Shown here: one piece after another, positions 37,270-47,499 of the stretch
How the letters are laid out: each line of letters begins with the position of its first letter
Position numbering within the stretch: the first letter of the stretch is position 1
DNA from: Rhodoferax sp.
Lineage (GTDB): Bacteria; Pseudomonadota; Gammaproteobacteria; Burkholderiales; Burkholderiaceae_C
Assembly: GCF_018780565.1 (NCBI RefSeq)
Contig: NZ_JADMJN010000007.1
Coordinates: forward strand, 1 to 64,000
DNA: 64,000 nucleotides
Reading direction: 5' to 3'
Position numbers and translations under genes: made by a program
Notes under the pieces: generated by a model
Told to the model about the DNA's origin: nothing
Databases searched by the model: none
The model's input: only the letters and a program-made list of their open reading frames with translations

Positions 37270-38385
37270 ATGACCGCTCTCACCCCTGTGGCCATTTCCC
37301 CGGTTGAAGACATTGTGGCCGACATGCGCGCTGGGCGCATCGTTATTTTGGTCGATGAGGAAGACCGCGAAAACGAAGGCGATCTGGTGCTGGCCGCTGA
37401 CCACGTTACCGCAGATGCCATCAACTTCATGGCGCGCTTTGGTCGTGGGCTGATCTGCCTGACGCTGACCCGCGAACGTTGCGAGCGTCTGCAGTTACCA
37501 CCGATGACTGTCCGCAACGGGGACAAAAAAGGTACAGCCTTCACCGTTTCCATTGAAGCTGCCGAAGGCGTGACGACCGGCATTTCGGCAGCCGATCGGG
37601 CTCGCACCGTGCAAGCTGCGGTAGCCAAAAATGCAGTGGCTGACGATCTGGTGCAACCCGGTCATATCTTCCCCCTCCAGGCGGTCGAAGGCGGCGTGCT
37701 GATGCGGGCTGGTCACACCGAAGCCGGCTGTGACCTGGCAACGATGGCGGGCTGTTCCCCCGCCTCCGTCATCTGCGAAATCATGAAGGACGACGGCACC
37801 ATGGCGCGCCTGCCGGACCTGCAGTTGTTCGCCGCAGAGCATGGCCTCAAGATTGGCACGATTGCCGATCTGATTGAGCACCGCAGTCGGGTTGAATCCC
37901 TGGTTGAAAAGCTGGGCACCCGTACACTCAACACTGCGTTCGGGGAATTTACCGTTCATGCCTTCAAGGACAAGCCAGCACAAGGCGTGCATCTGGCGCT
38001 GGTCAAAGGCCAGTGGAGCCCAGCTGACACGGTTGCCGCCCGCGTGCATGAGCCGCTTTCGGTTCTGGATGCATTGGAAGTCGGCCGCGCCATGCACTCC
38101 TGGAGTCTGGATGCCAGCCTGGCGCGCGTAGCTAAAGAAGGCAAAGGCGTTGTGGTCTTGCTAAATTGCGGCGAGAGTGCCGAGCAGCTGCTGGCGCAGT
38201 TTGACGGCACTGCCCGCGCCAGCCATGGTCCCGAGCGCGGACGTATGGACTTGCGAACTTATGGCATCGGTGCCCAAATCCTGCGTGAATGCGGCGTCCA
38301 CAAAATGAATCTCATGGGCAATCCGCGCCGCATGCCGAGCATGACGGGCTATGGGCTGGAAATCGCCGGGTACATCACCAAATAA
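37270..38385 (+). CDS. ribBA: 3,4-dihydroxy-2-butanone 4-phosphate synthase fused to degenerate GTP cyclohydrolase II domain
   Basis: 371 residues. Residues ~1-205 are an intact RibB domain: [54 protein letters not shown]. The remainder aligns with GTP cyclohydrolase II ([35 protein letters not shown]). However, the zinc cysteines of the C-x10-C-x-C motif are absent: the segment reads [20 protein letters not shown]. Thus only the DHBP synthase activity is expected and a separate RibA is needed. Fusions of this kind are known in betaproteobacteria. Confidence 0.93.
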   Translation: MTALTPVAISPVEDIVADMRAGRIVILVDEEDRENEGDLVLAADHVTADAINFMARFGRGLICLTLTRERCERLQLPPMTVRNGDKKGTAFTVSIEAAEGVTTGISAADRARTVQAAVAKNAVADDLVQPGHIFPLQAVEGGVLMRAGHTEAGCDLATMAGCSPASVICEIMKDDGTMARLPDLQLFAAEHGLKIGTIADLIEHRSRVESLVEKLGTRTLNTAFGEFTVHAFKDKPAQGVHLALVKGQWSPADTVAARVHEPLSVLDALEVGRAMHSWSLDASLARVAKEGKGVVVLLNCGESAEQLLAQFDGTARASHGPERGRMDLRTYGIGAQILRECGVHKMNLMGNPRRMPSMTGYGLEIAGYITK

Positions 38386-38403
38386 CATCAAGAAGGACTA
38401 CCT

Positions 38404-38877
38404 ATGTTTGGCGCAGAAAAGGGAACTCTGGATTCCGCACACAACCTCATGAATGGCAGGAAACTGACCATCGGCATTGTCCAGGCGCGTTTCAATGAGC
38501 CCATCACCAACGCTTTGGCCGAGGCATGCAAGGCGGAGCTGATCGCACTTGGTGTGCCTGAAAAGCACATTGACCTGGTGCTGGTACCAGGCGCACTGGA
38601 GGTGCCTGTGGCTTTGGGAGCCATGGCTGCCAAATTGAAATACGACGCACTGGTGGCCCTGGGCTGCATTATTCGGGGCGAGACCTACCACTTTGAATTG
38701 GTTGCCAACGAATCCGGCGCTGGCGTGAGCCGGGTTTCCCTGGATTACCAGCTACCTATCGCCAATGCCATTCTCACCACCGAAAATTTGGAACAGGCAA
38801 TCGCGCGGAAAACTGAAAAGGGCCGCGATGCTGCCCGCGTCGCCGTTGAAATGGCCAATCTCCTGGAAGAAATCTGA
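38404..38877 (+). CDS. ribH: 6,7-dimethyl-8-ribityllumazine synthase
   Basis: 157 residues. Substrate motifs [28 protein letters not shown] and [47 protein letters not shown] are intact, including the catalytic His in YHFE. It condenses the RibB product with the pyrimidine from the RibD branch. SD AGAAGGA precedes the ATG. Its last base overlaps the nusB start region (ATGA). Confidence 0.96.
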   Translation: MFGAEKGTLDSAHNLMNGRKLTIGIVQARFNEPITNALAEACKAELIALGVPEKHIDLVLVPGALEVPVALGAMAAKLKYDALVALGCIIRGETYHFELVANESGAGVSRVSLDYQLPIANAILTTENLEQAIARKTEKGRDAARVAVEMANLLEEI

Positions 38878-39410
38878 TGACCGACCTGACACCAAAAGCA
38901 CCGGGTAGCCGGCCACCCCGCCAGTCGCGGACCGGGCTGACCAGCACCGGAGCTCGTAAGGCCGGTAGCAAATCAGACCGTTCGCGCTCGCGCGAGTTTG
39001 CGCTGCAGGCCCTGTACCAGAAACTGGTTGGCAAGAACGAGGTCTCTGACATTGACATTTTCACCCGCGATCTGGCCGGGTTCTCGAAATCCGACTCGGT
39101 GCACTTCGACACGCTGCTTCATGGCTGCACCGAAGAGGCGGCTGAACTTGACGCACTGATCACCCCGCTTCTGGACCGCAAGCTGGCGGAAATTTCGCCT
39201 ATTGAACATGGTGTGATGTGGATTGGCGCCTACGAGCTCAAGCACTGTCTGGACGTACCATGGCGCGTGGTGCTCAATGAATGCGTCGAGCTGGCCAAGG
39301 AGTTTGGCGGTACCGATGGGCACAAGTATGTCAACGCAGTGCTCAATGGCCTCGCACCGAGCCTGCGCCAGGCTGAAGTGAACGCCGATCGGGGTCAAGC
39401 CCGGTCATGA
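38877..39410 (+). CDS. nusB: Transcription antitermination factor NusB
   Basis: 177 residues. A disordered basic N-terminus of ~35 residues precedes the helical NusB core ([104 protein letters not shown]). It binds boxA RNA with S10 for rRNA antitermination. ribH-nusB adjacency is widespread in bacteria. Overlaps the aminotransferase start by four bases. Confidence 0.96.
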   Translation: MTDLTPKAPGSRPPRQSRTGLTSTGARKAGSKSDRSRSREFALQALYQKLVGKNEVSDIDIFTRDLAGFSKSDSVHFDTLLHGCTEEAAELDALITPLLDRKLAEISPIEHGVMWIGAYELKHCLDVPWRVVLNECVELAKEFGGTDGHKYVNAVLNGLAPSLRQAEVNADRGQARS

Positions 39411-40591
39411 GAGTGTCTGGCCGTGCCCAGCGCATCGAGCCTTTCTATGTGATGGAGGTTGCCAAGGCGGCATCCGTTTTGGCTCGTGAGTTCGCGAATA
39501 CGGCATCGCCCATGCTCTTCCTGAACATTGGCGAACCGGACTTCACTGCCCCCCCCTTGGTCCAGGAAGCTGCCATCAAGGCTGTGCACGAGGGCGCCAC
39601 GCAGTACACACAGGCCACCGGCCTGCAGCCACTGCGCGAGCGCATCAGCGATTGGTATGCGCAGCGCTTCAAGGTGCAGGTGCCTGCCAGCCGTATTGTG
39701 GTTACCGCAGGGGCCTCGGCCGCCCTGCAACTGGCCTGCCTGGCACTGATTGAGTCGGGCGATGAGATTCTCATGCCCGATCCCAGCTATCCCTGCAATC
39801 GACATTTTGTCAGTGCAGCCGACGGCAAGGCGGTGTTGATCCCCACCACGGCCACCGAGCGATTCCAGCTCAGTGCCGACAAGGTACAGTCGGCCTGGGG
39901 TGACAAGACCCGTGGGGTTTTGCTGGCCTCACCCTCTAACCCCACCGGTACATCCATTCACCCGGACGAACTGCGCCGGATTCACTCGACGGTGAGCGAC
40001 AGGGGCGGCATTACGCTGGTGGATGAAATCTACCTGGGCTTGAGTTACGACCCCCAATTTGGCCAGACAGCGCTGGCGCTGGATGAGAACATCATCAGCA
40101 TCAACAGCTTCAGCAAATACTTCAACATGACCGGCTGGCGTCTGGGCTGGATGGTGGTGCCAGAGCGCCTGGTGCCGGTCATCGAACGGCTGGCGCAAAA
40201 CCTGTTTATCTGCCCCAGCACTGTTTCCCAATACGCCGCCCTCGCCTGCTTTGAAGCCCAGAGCATCGCCGAATACGAAGGCCGACGTGCCGAATTCAAG
40301 ACCCGGCGGGACTACTTCATTCCTGCGCTCAACGCCCTGGGCCTGAACGTTCCGGTGATGCCCGATGGCGCTTTTTATGCGTGGGCTGACTGCTCTGCGG
40401 CCTGTCAAAAGCTCAAGGTCAAAGACAGTTGGGATCTCTCCTTTGAGATCATGAAGCGCGCCCATGTCGCCGTCACGCCAGGGCGCGACTTTGGCGTGGC
40501 TGACACCGCCAACTTCATTCGCTTTTCCACCGCCAGCGCCATGCCGCAATTGCAGCTGGCGATCGAACGATTAAAAACCCTGTTGTCATGA
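39407..40591 (+). CDS. Pyridoxal-phosphate aminotransferase, class I/II
   Basis: 394 residues, fold type I. Motifs: [54 protein letters not shown], and the PLP lysine in [22 protein letters not shown]. The substrate amino acid cannot be read from sequence; aspartate- or alanine-type aminotransferases are closest in style. It overlaps both nusB (4 nt) and ybgC (4 nt), so it is embedded in one operon from ribD to tolA. Confidence 0.9.
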   Translation: MRVSGRAQRIEPFYVMEVAKAASVLAREFANTASPMLFLNIGEPDFTAPPLVQEAAIKAVHEGATQYTQATGLQPLRERISDWYAQRFKVQVPASRIVVTAGASAALQLACLALIESGDEILMPDPSYPCNRHFVSAADGKAVLIPTTATERFQLSADKVQSAWGDKTRGVLLASPSNPTGTSIHPDELRRIHSTVSDRGGITLVDEIYLGLSYDPQFGQTALALDENIISINSFSKYFNMTGWRLGWMVVPERLVPVIERLAQNLFICPSTVSQYAALACFEAQSIAEYEGRRAEFKTRRDYFIPALNALGLNVPVMPDGAFYAWADCSAACQKLKVKDSWDLSFEIMKRAHVAVTPGRDFGVADTANFIRFSTASAMPQLQLAIERLKTLLS

Positions 40592-41016
40592 CCCAAACCC
40601 CGGCCAACGAAAATCAATTTACCTGGCCTGTGCGGGTGTACTGGGAAGACACCGATGCGGGTGGCATCGTGTTCTACGCGAACTACCTGAAATTTTTCGA
40701 ACGCGCCCGCACCGAATGGCTGCGCTCACTGGGCATCGAACAGCGCCTGCTGCGAGAAAACACCGGCGGCATGTTCGTGGTGAGTGACACACAGGTACGC
40801 TACCACCAGCCGGCACGGCTGGACGACGAACTTTTTGTTACAGCATGGCCGCTTGAGACGGGTCGCGCATCATTGACAATACGCCAACAGGCACTGCTCA
40901 AACGCCCATCGGGAAATATCCTGCTGTGCGAGGGCAGCATCCGGGTTGGTTGGGTCAATGGCCTTACCTACAAGCCTGCACGAATTCCGCAATCCATTCT
41001 GGAAGTCCTCACATGA
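40588..41016 (+). CDS. ybgC: Tol-Pal-associated acyl-CoA thioesterase
   Basis: 142 residues, hot-dog fold. VYWEDTDAGGIVFYANYLKFFERARTEWLRSLG contains the catalytic Asp and Tyr typical of YbgC/4HBT thioesterases. YbgC hydrolyses short or medium acyl-CoA and interacts with acyl carrier protein at the membrane. Position directly before tolQ is the conserved one. Start and stop overlap its neighbours. Confidence 0.95.
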   Translation: MTQTPANENQFTWPVRVYWEDTDAGGIVFYANYLKFFERARTEWLRSLGIEQRLLRENTGGMFVVSDTQVRYHQPARLDDELFVTAWPLETGRASLTIRQQALLKRPSGNILLCEGSIRVGWVNGLTYKPARIPQSILEVLT

Positions 41017-41705
41017 GCCAAGACCTGTCGATCCTCCATCTGGTACTCAACGCCAGTGTGGTCGTGCAATTGGTGATGCTGCTGCTGGTGGTCATCTCCG
41101 TTGCCAGTTGGGCGGCTATTTTCCGCAAACTGTTTTCGCTCAACAAGGTGAAAACACTGAACGAAGACTTCGAGCGCGAATTCTGGTCCGGTACCAGCCT
41201 CAATGACCTGTTTGCCGCCGCCGCCAAAAACGCCCGCGACTCCGGTCCGATGGAACGCATTTTCGCCAGCGGCATGCGCGAATACCAGAAACTGCGCGAA
41301 AAACGCATCGTGGACCCCGGCACCCTGATGGACGGCGCACGCCGCGCTATGCGAGCCAGCTTCCAGCGCGAAATGGACGTGGTGGAAACCAATCTCTCTT
41401 TCCTGGCCTCGGTCGGCTCGGTCTCGCCTTATGTGGGCTTGTTTGGCACCGTGTGGGGCATCATGCACGCCTTCACCGGGTTGGCCTCGCTGCAGCAAGT
41501 GACTCTGGCCACAGTCGCCCCTGGCATTGCCGAGGCCCTGGTGGCCACTGCGATTGGCCTGTTTGCTGCCATACCCGCCGTGGTGGCCTACAACCGCTTT
41601 GCCAGGGATATCGACCGCATTGCCATCAAACTCGAAACCTTTATTGAAGAGTTTTCCAACATCCTGCAGCGCAACGTTGGCGCGCAGTCGGCCTCCGGCC
41701 GCTAG
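41013..41705 (+). CDS. tolQ: Tol-Pal system protein TolQ
   Basis: 230 residues. Three membrane segments: LNASVVVQLVMLLLVVISVASWAAIF near the N-terminus, then FLASVGSVSPYVGLFGTVWGIMHAFTGLA and VAPGIAEALVATAIGLFAAIPAVVAYNRF. The last two hold conserved channel Thr residues. It forms the proton channel with TolR that energises TolA across the envelope. The ATG overlaps the ybgC stop. Confidence 0.96.
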   Translation: MSQDLSILHLVLNASVVVQLVMLLLVVISVASWAAIFRKLFSLNKVKTLNEDFEREFWSGTSLNDLFAAAAKNARDSGPMERIFASGMREYQKLREKRIVDPGTLMDGARRAMRASFQREMDVVETNLSFLASVGSVSPYVGLFGTVWGIMHAFTGLASLQQVTLATVAPGIAEALVATAIGLFAAIPAVVAYNRFARDIDRIAIKLETFIEEFSNILQRNVGAQSASGR

Positions 41706-41720
41706 ACGAGGAGTCTGAGC

Positions 41721-42140
41721 ATGCCCTCTATGGTCAGCCGCGGACGCGGACGCCGCACCATCAATGAAATCAACATGGTGCCTTTCATCGACGTGATGCT
41801 GGTGCTGTTGATCATCTTCATGGTGACGGCGCCACTGATCACGCCCAGCGTGATCGATTTGCCCAGCGTGGGCAAAGCCGCCAAGCAGCCCGATCAGGTG
41901 ATCCAGATCGTCATTGGCAAGGATGAATCGATTGCAATGAAGCTGCAGGAAAAATCGACGGCACTGCCGCTGAAAGAACTCGCCAGCACTGTCAAAAAAG
42001 CCCAAAGCGGTGCGACCAACCCGGCGGTGGTCATCAGCGCAGACAAAAACATCAAGTACGAAACTGTGGTCAAGGTCATGGACACCTTGCAGCGCGCTGG
42101 CGTGCAGCGCGTGGGACTGTCCGTGCAACTGGCCAACTAG
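41721..42140 (+). CDS. tolR: Tol-Pal system protein TolR
   Basis: 139 residues. One N-terminal membrane helix with the essential Asp: INMVPFIDVMLVLLIIFMVTAPLI. A periplasmic ExbD/TolR domain follows, ending TVVKVMDTLQRAGVQRVGLSV. SD GACGAGGAG precedes the ATG. The proton-carrying partner of TolQ. Confidence 0.96.
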   Translation: MPSMVSRGRGRRTINEINMVPFIDVMLVLLIIFMVTAPLITPSVIDLPSVGKAAKQPDQVIQIVIGKDESIAMKLQEKSTALPLKELASTVKKAQSGATNPAVVISADKNIKYETVVKVMDTLQRAGVQRVGLSVQLAN

Positions 42141-42149
42141 ACGCCAGAC

Positions 42150-43016
42150 ATGCACGCCGCGACCGATCGCCTGGAGTTCGCACCACCACCCATACCGGGC
42201 ATGCTCCGGGCGCTTGGGCTGGCGATTCTGGCCCATGCCTTTTTGCTGGCTGCGCTGACTTGGGGCGTGAGCTGGAAGCGTGAAACCCTCACACTTGGCG
42301 CCGAAGCCGAGTTGTGGTCCGCCGTGCCCCAGCAAGCCGCGCCCAAATTGATAGAAGCTCCGCCAGAACCCCAGGAAACGCGCGAAAAGCCTGTAGCAGC
42401 ATCCCCAGCCCTGCCACCCCTCCTACCCACAGTGCCCGATGCCGATATCGCGCTGGAACGCGAGAAGTTGCGACTGAAAAAAGAAAAACAGCAAGAACTG
42501 GAAAACCAGCGTCTGGCGAAAACCAGGTTGGAGAAGCAAAAGCAGGAACGGCTCTTGCAGGAGAAAAAAACGGCCGAAGAAAAGAAAAAAGCCGCACAAG
42601 ACAATAAACGCAAGGAGGCTCTGCAGGCTCAGCAGGACGCCAAAAAGCTCGAAGCCCAGCGCCAGGAAAACATCAAACGCATGACCGGACTTGCCGGTGC
42701 CACGGGTGCGGCAACATCCACAGGCACAGCACTGAAGTCGTCAGGACCGTCGACAAGCTACGCGGGTCGCATCCGTGCCCGCATCAAACCCAACATTGTG
42801 TTCGCAGACGACATCACCGGGAACCCGACAGCGGAAGTAGAAGTGCGCACGGCACCCGATGGCACCATCGTGGGTCGCAAGCTGCTCAAGCCCAGCGGCC
42901 TCAAAGCCTGGGACGATGCCGTGCTGAAAGCCGTTGACAAAACCGAGGTGCTGCCGCGCGATACCGATGGCCGCGTGCCGCCTACGCTGGTCATCAGTTT
43001 CCGGCCGAAAGACTAG
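42150..43016 (+). CDS. tolA: Tol-Pal system protein TolA
   Basis: 288 residues. One membrane segment (LRALGLAILAHAFLLAALTWGVSW), a Pro-rich stretch, then a ~90-residue charged helix (EREKLRLKKEKQQELENQRL...AQQDAKKLEAQRQENIKRM) and a C-terminal domain III (YAGRIRARIKPNIVFADDITGNPTAEVEVRTAPDGTIVGRKLL). It links TolQR to the outer membrane. tolB and pal, often next, are absent here; the following gene is convergent dnaE. Confidence 0.93.
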   Translation: MHAATDRLEFAPPPIPGMLRALGLAILAHAFLLAALTWGVSWKRETLTLGAEAELWSAVPQQAAPKLIEAPPEPQETREKPVAASPALPPLLPTVPDADIALEREKLRLKKEKQQELENQRLAKTRLEKQKQERLLQEKKTAEEKKKAAQDNKRKEALQAQQDAKKLEAQRQENIKRMTGLAGATGAATSTGTALKSSGPSTSYAGRIRARIKPNIVFADDITGNPTAEVEVRTAPDGTIVGRKLLKPSGLKAWDDAVLKAVDKTEVLPRDTDGRVPPTLVISFRPKD

Positions 43017-43052
43017 GCGGGGGATTTGCCTCTCATCAAGCGAAATCATTTT

Positions 43053-43069
43053 GCTATATTTTTAATAGC
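43053..43069. repeat. 17-nt element GCTAY-N7-RTAGC, intergenic copy
   Basis: Reads GCTATATTTTTAATAGC between the convergent tolA and dnaE genes, the only non-coding copy. It may work as part of a bidirectional transcription end, and it is followed by a longer A+T-rich stretch with another GGCTATCAGCC palindrome-like piece. Confidence 0.75.
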
Positions 43070-43105
43070 TAACAAGTCATTATCGACCAAGGCTATCAGC
43101 CATTT

Positions 43106-46100
43106 TTATTCGTAAATGATCGCCGCCTGCCCCTGATCTGCCTGTACCCGCCAGCCTGCCAGCGCTTCATTGCTGGGAAAGAATTTAGCACCCTCCCCCA
43201 GTTGCAATTCAGCCGAGGCTGCGCCGGTTTCGCCTTGACGCGATACCGCCAAGCGCACCCCCAGGCCGCGAATCAGATCGCCCTGCTCCGTGCTCTCCCG
43301 GCGGGCCGGATATTCCTTGATCATGCGCGCCACATCCGGCGCACGGCCATTCACCGCCACGCGCAGGTATTTTCCAAACCGGCAGCGCGCCTGGTCCAGG
43401 TCCCATATCTGCGTCACCGTCAATTGCACACCGCCAGAGAACCGGTCCGGCTGCACCTTGCCCATGACAATCACCAGCTCATCATCCTTGAGTAAATTGC
43501 GGTGCGCATTGATCAAGGCCTCATCGGCACGCGCATCGATCATCCCGGATTTATCGTCCAGCTTGAACAATGCCAGCTTGCCGCGCTGCCCGTTGATGAC
43601 CCGAAAATCGGTGATGATGCCCGCCAGCAGTTGCGGTTCGCGCGTGTCGATCAGGTCTTCAATCTGGCGCTTGGCAAAGCGGCGCACCTCCAGCGCGACC
43701 TCGTCGAACAAATGGCCCGACAGATAGAAGCCCACAGCGGTTTTCTCGTAGGTCAGACGCTCCTTGATGCCCCAGGGCATGGTCTCCACCAAGTCGGGCT
43801 CCTGCGTGCTGGAGCCATGATCGTCGTCGCCACCCATGTCAAACAGACCGCCCTGGTTGGCGTTCGCCAGGGCTGCAGCGCCAAAGTCAAATGCCATATC
43901 CACTGAGGCCAGCAGGGAGGCGCGGTTGAGCTGGATCGTGTCGAACGCACCGGCCTTGATCAGGGCCTCGACCGTGCGTTTGTTGATGCGGCTGCGGTCG
44001 ACGCGGGCGCAGAAATCAAACAGGCTCTTAAACGGGCCGATCACATCGGCGTTGGGTCCCACGCCCCGACCTTCGCGTGCGGCCACGATCGCTTCGATAG
44101 CCTGCTGGCCGGTGCCCTTGATGGCGCTCAGGCCATAGCGAATCATCGTGTCAGAGATGGGTTCAAAGCGGTGCACGCCGCGGTTCACATTGGGCGGCTC
44201 AAACGTCAGCCCCATCTTCAAGGCATCTTCAAACAGGACTTTGAGCTTGTCGGTGTCGTCCATTTCCACCGTCATGTTGGCGCAAAAGAACTCTGCCGTG
44301 TAGTGCACCTTGAGCCAGCCCGTGTGGTACGCCAGCAATGAGTAAGCAGCGGCATGCGACTTGTTGAAGCCATAGCCTGCAAACTTCTCCATCAAGTCGA
44401 AAATCTCGTCGGCCTTGGCCTCGTCGATGTTGTTCTTGGCCGCACCGTCGCGAAAGATCTGGCGATGCTTGGCCATCTCGTCCGCGTCTTTTTTACCCAT
44501 GGCACGGCGCAGCATGTCGGCGCCGCCGAGCGAGTAGCCGCCCAGAATCTGCGCCGTCTGCATCACCTGCTCCTGGTAGACCATGATGCCGTAGGTCTCA
44601 CTCAGCATATTGGCCACCAGCGGGTGCGGGTACTCCACCACCTCGCGCCCGTGCTTGCGCGCCACAAAGCTGGGAATCAGGTCCATCGGGCCCGGGCGGT
44701 ACAAGGCGTTCAACGCGATCAGGTCTTCCAGCCGCGTAGGCTTGGCGTCTTTCAGCATGCCCTGCATGCCGCGACTTTCAAACTGGAACACAGCTTCGGT
44801 CTTGCCTTCGGAAAACAGACGGTAGACCGCTGCGTCGTCCAGCGGCAGGTTCTCGAACGCAAAGTTTTCCTGACCCTTGTGGCGCTTGATGATGAATTCG
44901 CGCGCAATCTCCAGGATGGTGAGCGTGGCCAGGCCCAAGAAGTCGAACTTCACCAGACCAATGGCTTCCACGTCGTTCTTGTCGTACTGGCTCACCGCTG
45001 AGTCGCTGCCGGGCTGCTGGTACAGCGGGCAAAAGTCGGTCAGCTTGCCCGGTGCAATCAGCACACCACCGGCGTGCATGCCGACGTTGCGGGTCATGCC
45101 CTCCAACTTGCGGGCCAACTCCAGCAGGAGCTTGACGTCTTCTTCCTTTTCCTCGCGCTCAGCCAGAATCGGCTCATCCGTGGCGTACACGGTCTTGTCG
45201 TCCTTCTTGCGGTCAGCGGGTGGCAATTGCAGGCTGACCGCGACACCTGGCTTGTTGGGAATGAGCTTGCTGATGCCATCGCAAAAGGTGTAGCTCATGT
45301 CCAGCACCCGGCCCACGTCGCGCACTGCGGCTCTGGCGGCCATGGTGCCGAAGGTGACGATCTGGCTGACGGCGTTTTTGCCGTATTTGTCTTTCACATA
45401 GTCGATCACCAGATTGCGGTTGGTCTGGCAAAAGTCGATGTCAAAGTCGGGCATGGATACCCGCTCAGGATTCAGGAAACGCTCAAACAGCAGGTTGTAT
45501 TGCAACGGGTCCAGGTCGGTGATCTTCATCACGTAGGCCACCAGCGATCCGGCGCCAGAACCCCGGCCCGGCCCCACCGGACAGCCGTTGTTCTTGGCCC
45601 AGTTGATGAAGTCGCCCACGATCAAAAAGTAACCGGGAAAGCCCATCTTCAGGATGGTCGCGATCTCGAATTCAAGCCGCTCCACATAGCGCGGCATCTC
45701 CGCCTCGCGCTTGGCCACATCGGGGTACAGGTGCGTCATGCGCTCCTTCAGACCTTCGTGCGAGGCGTAGCGAAAGTAGTCCTCGGGGCTCATGCGCTGG
45801 CCGTTGACCAGCGGCGTGGGAAAGTCTGGCAGTTGCGGCTTGCCCAGCACCAGGGTCAGGTTGCAGCGCTTGGCAATTTCGACCGTGTTGGCCACAGCAG
45901 AGGGCACATCAGCAAACAGCGCCTGCATTTGCGCGGCCGACTTGAAATACTGCTCGCGTGTGAACTTGCGCACCCGGCGCTGGTTGCCCAAAATTTCACC
46001 CTCGGCAATGCAGACGCGTGCCTCATGGGCCTCAAAATCGTCCGGCAGGGTGAACTGCACCGGATGCGTGGCCACCACCGGCAACCCGGCACGGGCCGCC

Positions 46101-46654
46101 AACTGCACAGCGGCAGCCACATGCGCGTCGTCGTCCACACGCCCGGCGCGCTGCAGTTCCAGATAGAAGCGGTGCACAAAAATACTGCCCAATTGCATCG
46201 CCACATCCAGCGCACGGGCTTCATCACCCTGCACCAGTGCCTGACCCACGGGCCCGGCCTGGGCGCCCGACAAGGCAATCAGGCCCTCATTCAACTCCTT
46301 GAGCCAAGCCAGCTTGACGCTGGCCTGCGCCTTGCCGGCGTTTTGCGTCCAGGCGCGTGCCAGCAATTCGGACAGATTCAGGTAGCCCTGCTTGTTTTGC
46401 ACCAGCACCACCATGCGCGACAAGGCCGCCTCGTCCTTGCCCAGGCCTTCCAGCCAGATTTCCGCGCCGATCAGGGGTTTGACGCCGCGCTTGCGCCCTT
46501 CCTTGTAAAACTTGATGGCGGCAAACAGGTTGCTGAGGTCGGTGATCGCCAGCGCAGGCTGTTTGTCGGCCGCAGCGGCCTTGACAATCTCGTCAATGCG
46601 GTTGGTGCCGTCTACGACGGAGAATTCGGTGTGGAGACGCAGGTGAACAAACAT
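43106..46654 (-). CDS. dnaE: DNA polymerase III subunit alpha
   Basis: 1182 residues, full length DnaE1. N-terminal PHP domain (FVHLRLHTEFSVVDGTNRIDEIV). Polymerase core: GPGRGSGAGSLVAYVMKITDLDPLQYNLLFERFLNPERVSMPDFDIDFC, with catalytic Asp residues in PDFDIDF. Then helix-hairpin-helix and OB-fold regions (FRVINGQRGKLALFKLDDKSG). It is the replicative polymerase. The start has no longer ATG and matches the family N-terminus. Divergent from trhO by 41 nt. Confidence 0.97.
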   Translation of the reverse strand: MFVHLRLHTEFSVVDGTNRIDEIVKAAAADKQPALAITDLSNLFAAIKFYKEGRKRGVKPLIGAEIWLEGLGKDEAALSRMVVLVQNKQGYLNLSELLARAWTQNAGKAQASVKLAWLKELNEGLIALSGAQAGPVGQALVQGDEARALDVAMQLGSIFVHRFYLELQRAGRVDDDAHVAAAVQLAARAGLPVVATHPVQFTLPDDFEAHEARVCIAEGEILGNQRRVRKFTREQYFKSAAQMQALFADVPSAVANTVEIAKRCNLTLVLGKPQLPDFPTPLVNGQRMSPEDYFRYASHEGLKERMTHLYPDVAKREAEMPRYVERLEFEIATILKMGFPGYFLIVGDFINWAKNNGCPVGPGRGSGAGSLVAYVMKITDLDPLQYNLLFERFLNPERVSMPDFDIDFCQTNRNLVIDYVKDKYGKNAVSQIVTFGTMAARAAVRDVGRVLDMSYTFCDGISKLIPNKPGVAVSLQLPPADRKKDDKTVYATDEPILAEREEKEEDVKLLLELARKLEGMTRNVGMHAGGVLIAPGKLTDFCPLYQQPGSDSAVSQYDKNDVEAIGLVKFDFLGLATLTILEIAREFIIKRHKGQENFAFENLPLDDAAVYRLFSEGKTEAVFQFESRGMQGMLKDAKPTRLEDLIALNALYRPGPMDLIPSFVARKHGREVVEYPHPLVANMLSETYGIMVYQEQVMQTAQILGGYSLGGADMLRRAMGKKDADEMAKHRQIFRDGAAKNNIDEAKADEIFDLMEKFAGYGFNKSHAAAYSLLAYHTGWLKVHYTAEFFCANMTVEMDDTDKLKVLFEDALKMGLTFEPPNVNRGVHRFEPISDTMIRYGLSAIKGTGQQAIEAIVAAREGRGVGPNADVIGPFKSLFDFCARVDRSRINKRTVEALIKAGAFDTIQLNRASLLASVDMAFDFGAAALANANQGGLFDMGGDDDHGSSTQEPDLVETMPWGIKERLTYEKTAVGFYLSGHLFDEVALEVRRFAKRQIEDLIDTREPQLLAGIITDFRVINGQRGKLALFKLDDKSGMIDARADEALINAHRNLLKDDELVIVMGKVQPDRFSGGVQLTVTQIWDLDQARCRFGKYLRVAVNGRAPDVARMIKEYPARRESTEQGDLIRGLGVRLAVSRQGETGAASAELQLGEGAKFFPSNEALAGWRVQADQGQAAIIYE

Positions 46655-46695
46655 AGTCGGTCATTGTAGTTTTCCGCGCCTCTTAAAATGGGAGG

Positions 46696-47433
46696 GTGAA
46701 CACCACTCTGAACATCTCTGCCTACAAATTCGTCCCCCTGCCCGATGCCGCCGCGCTCAGGGAAGTATTGCTGGCACGGGCGCTGGACTTGCAGCTCAAA
46801 GGCACCATTTTGCTGGCCGAAGAGGGCATCAACCTGTTCCTGGCCGGCCCTGGCGACGCTGTGCGCGGTTTTGTAACGCAATTGCACACCGATCCCCGCT
46901 TTGCGGACATTTCACCCAAGGAAAGCTGGTCCGACCATCAGCCATTCAAGAAAATGCTGGTCAAGGTCAAGCGTGAAATCATCCGCATGGACCACCCGGC
47001 GATTCGCCCCGCCAACGGGCGCGCACCCGCCGTGTCGCCCGCCACGGTCAAACGCTGGCTTGATGCAGGTCATGACGACGAGGGTCGTCCGGTAGTGACG
47101 CTGGATACCCGCAATGACTTTGAAGTGGACGCCGGCACCTTTGAAGGTGCGATTGATTGGCGTATCCAGAAATTCACCCAGTTTCCCCAGGCCTTGCTGG
47201 ACCACAAGACAGACCTTCAGGACAAGACCGTGGTGAGTTTTTGTACGGGCGGCATCCGTTGCGAGAAGGCTGCGATTTTCATGCGCGAAGCGGGACTGGA
47301 GCATGTGTACCAACTCGAAGGCGGCATCCTCAAATATTTTGAAGAAACCGGTGGCACCCACTACCAGGGCGGTTGCTTTGTGTTTGACGAGCGTCGGGCG
47401 GTAGGTGCGGACCTGTCCGTCATTGCCTCATAG
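46696..47433 (+). CDS. trhO: tRNA uridine(34) hydroxylase, rhodanese family
   Basis: 245 residues from GTG 46696. N-terminal ferredoxin-like part ([46 protein letters not shown]) and a rhodanese domain with active loop [13 protein letters not shown] (about residue 180), the TrhO/YceA pattern. It forms 5-hydroxyuridine at position 34 of several tRNAs with oxygen. GGAGG abuts the GTG directly, too close for normal initiation, and TAAAAT lies seven bases upstream, so the mRNA may be leaderless. Confidence 0.92.
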   Translation: MNTTLNISAYKFVPLPDAAALREVLLARALDLQLKGTILLAEEGINLFLAGPGDAVRGFVTQLHTDPRFADISPKESWSDHQPFKKMLVKVKREIIRMDHPAIRPANGRAPAVSPATVKRWLDAGHDDEGRPVVTLDTRNDFEVDAGTFEGAIDWRIQKFTQFPQALLDHKTDLQDKTVVSFCTGGIRCEKAAIFMREAGLEHVYQLEGGILKYFEETGGTHYQGGCFVFDERRAVGADLSVIAS

Positions 47434-47499
47434 CCATCTGATGAGTCCCTCGGGACGATTGTCATATGAACGTGGTAAGTTCGGGGTTCGGAGGACAAC

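Noticed and set aside
45074..46669. 531-codon plus-strand frame opposite dnaE
   Set aside because: Antisense shadow of dnaE with typical shadow composition; dnaE is certain.
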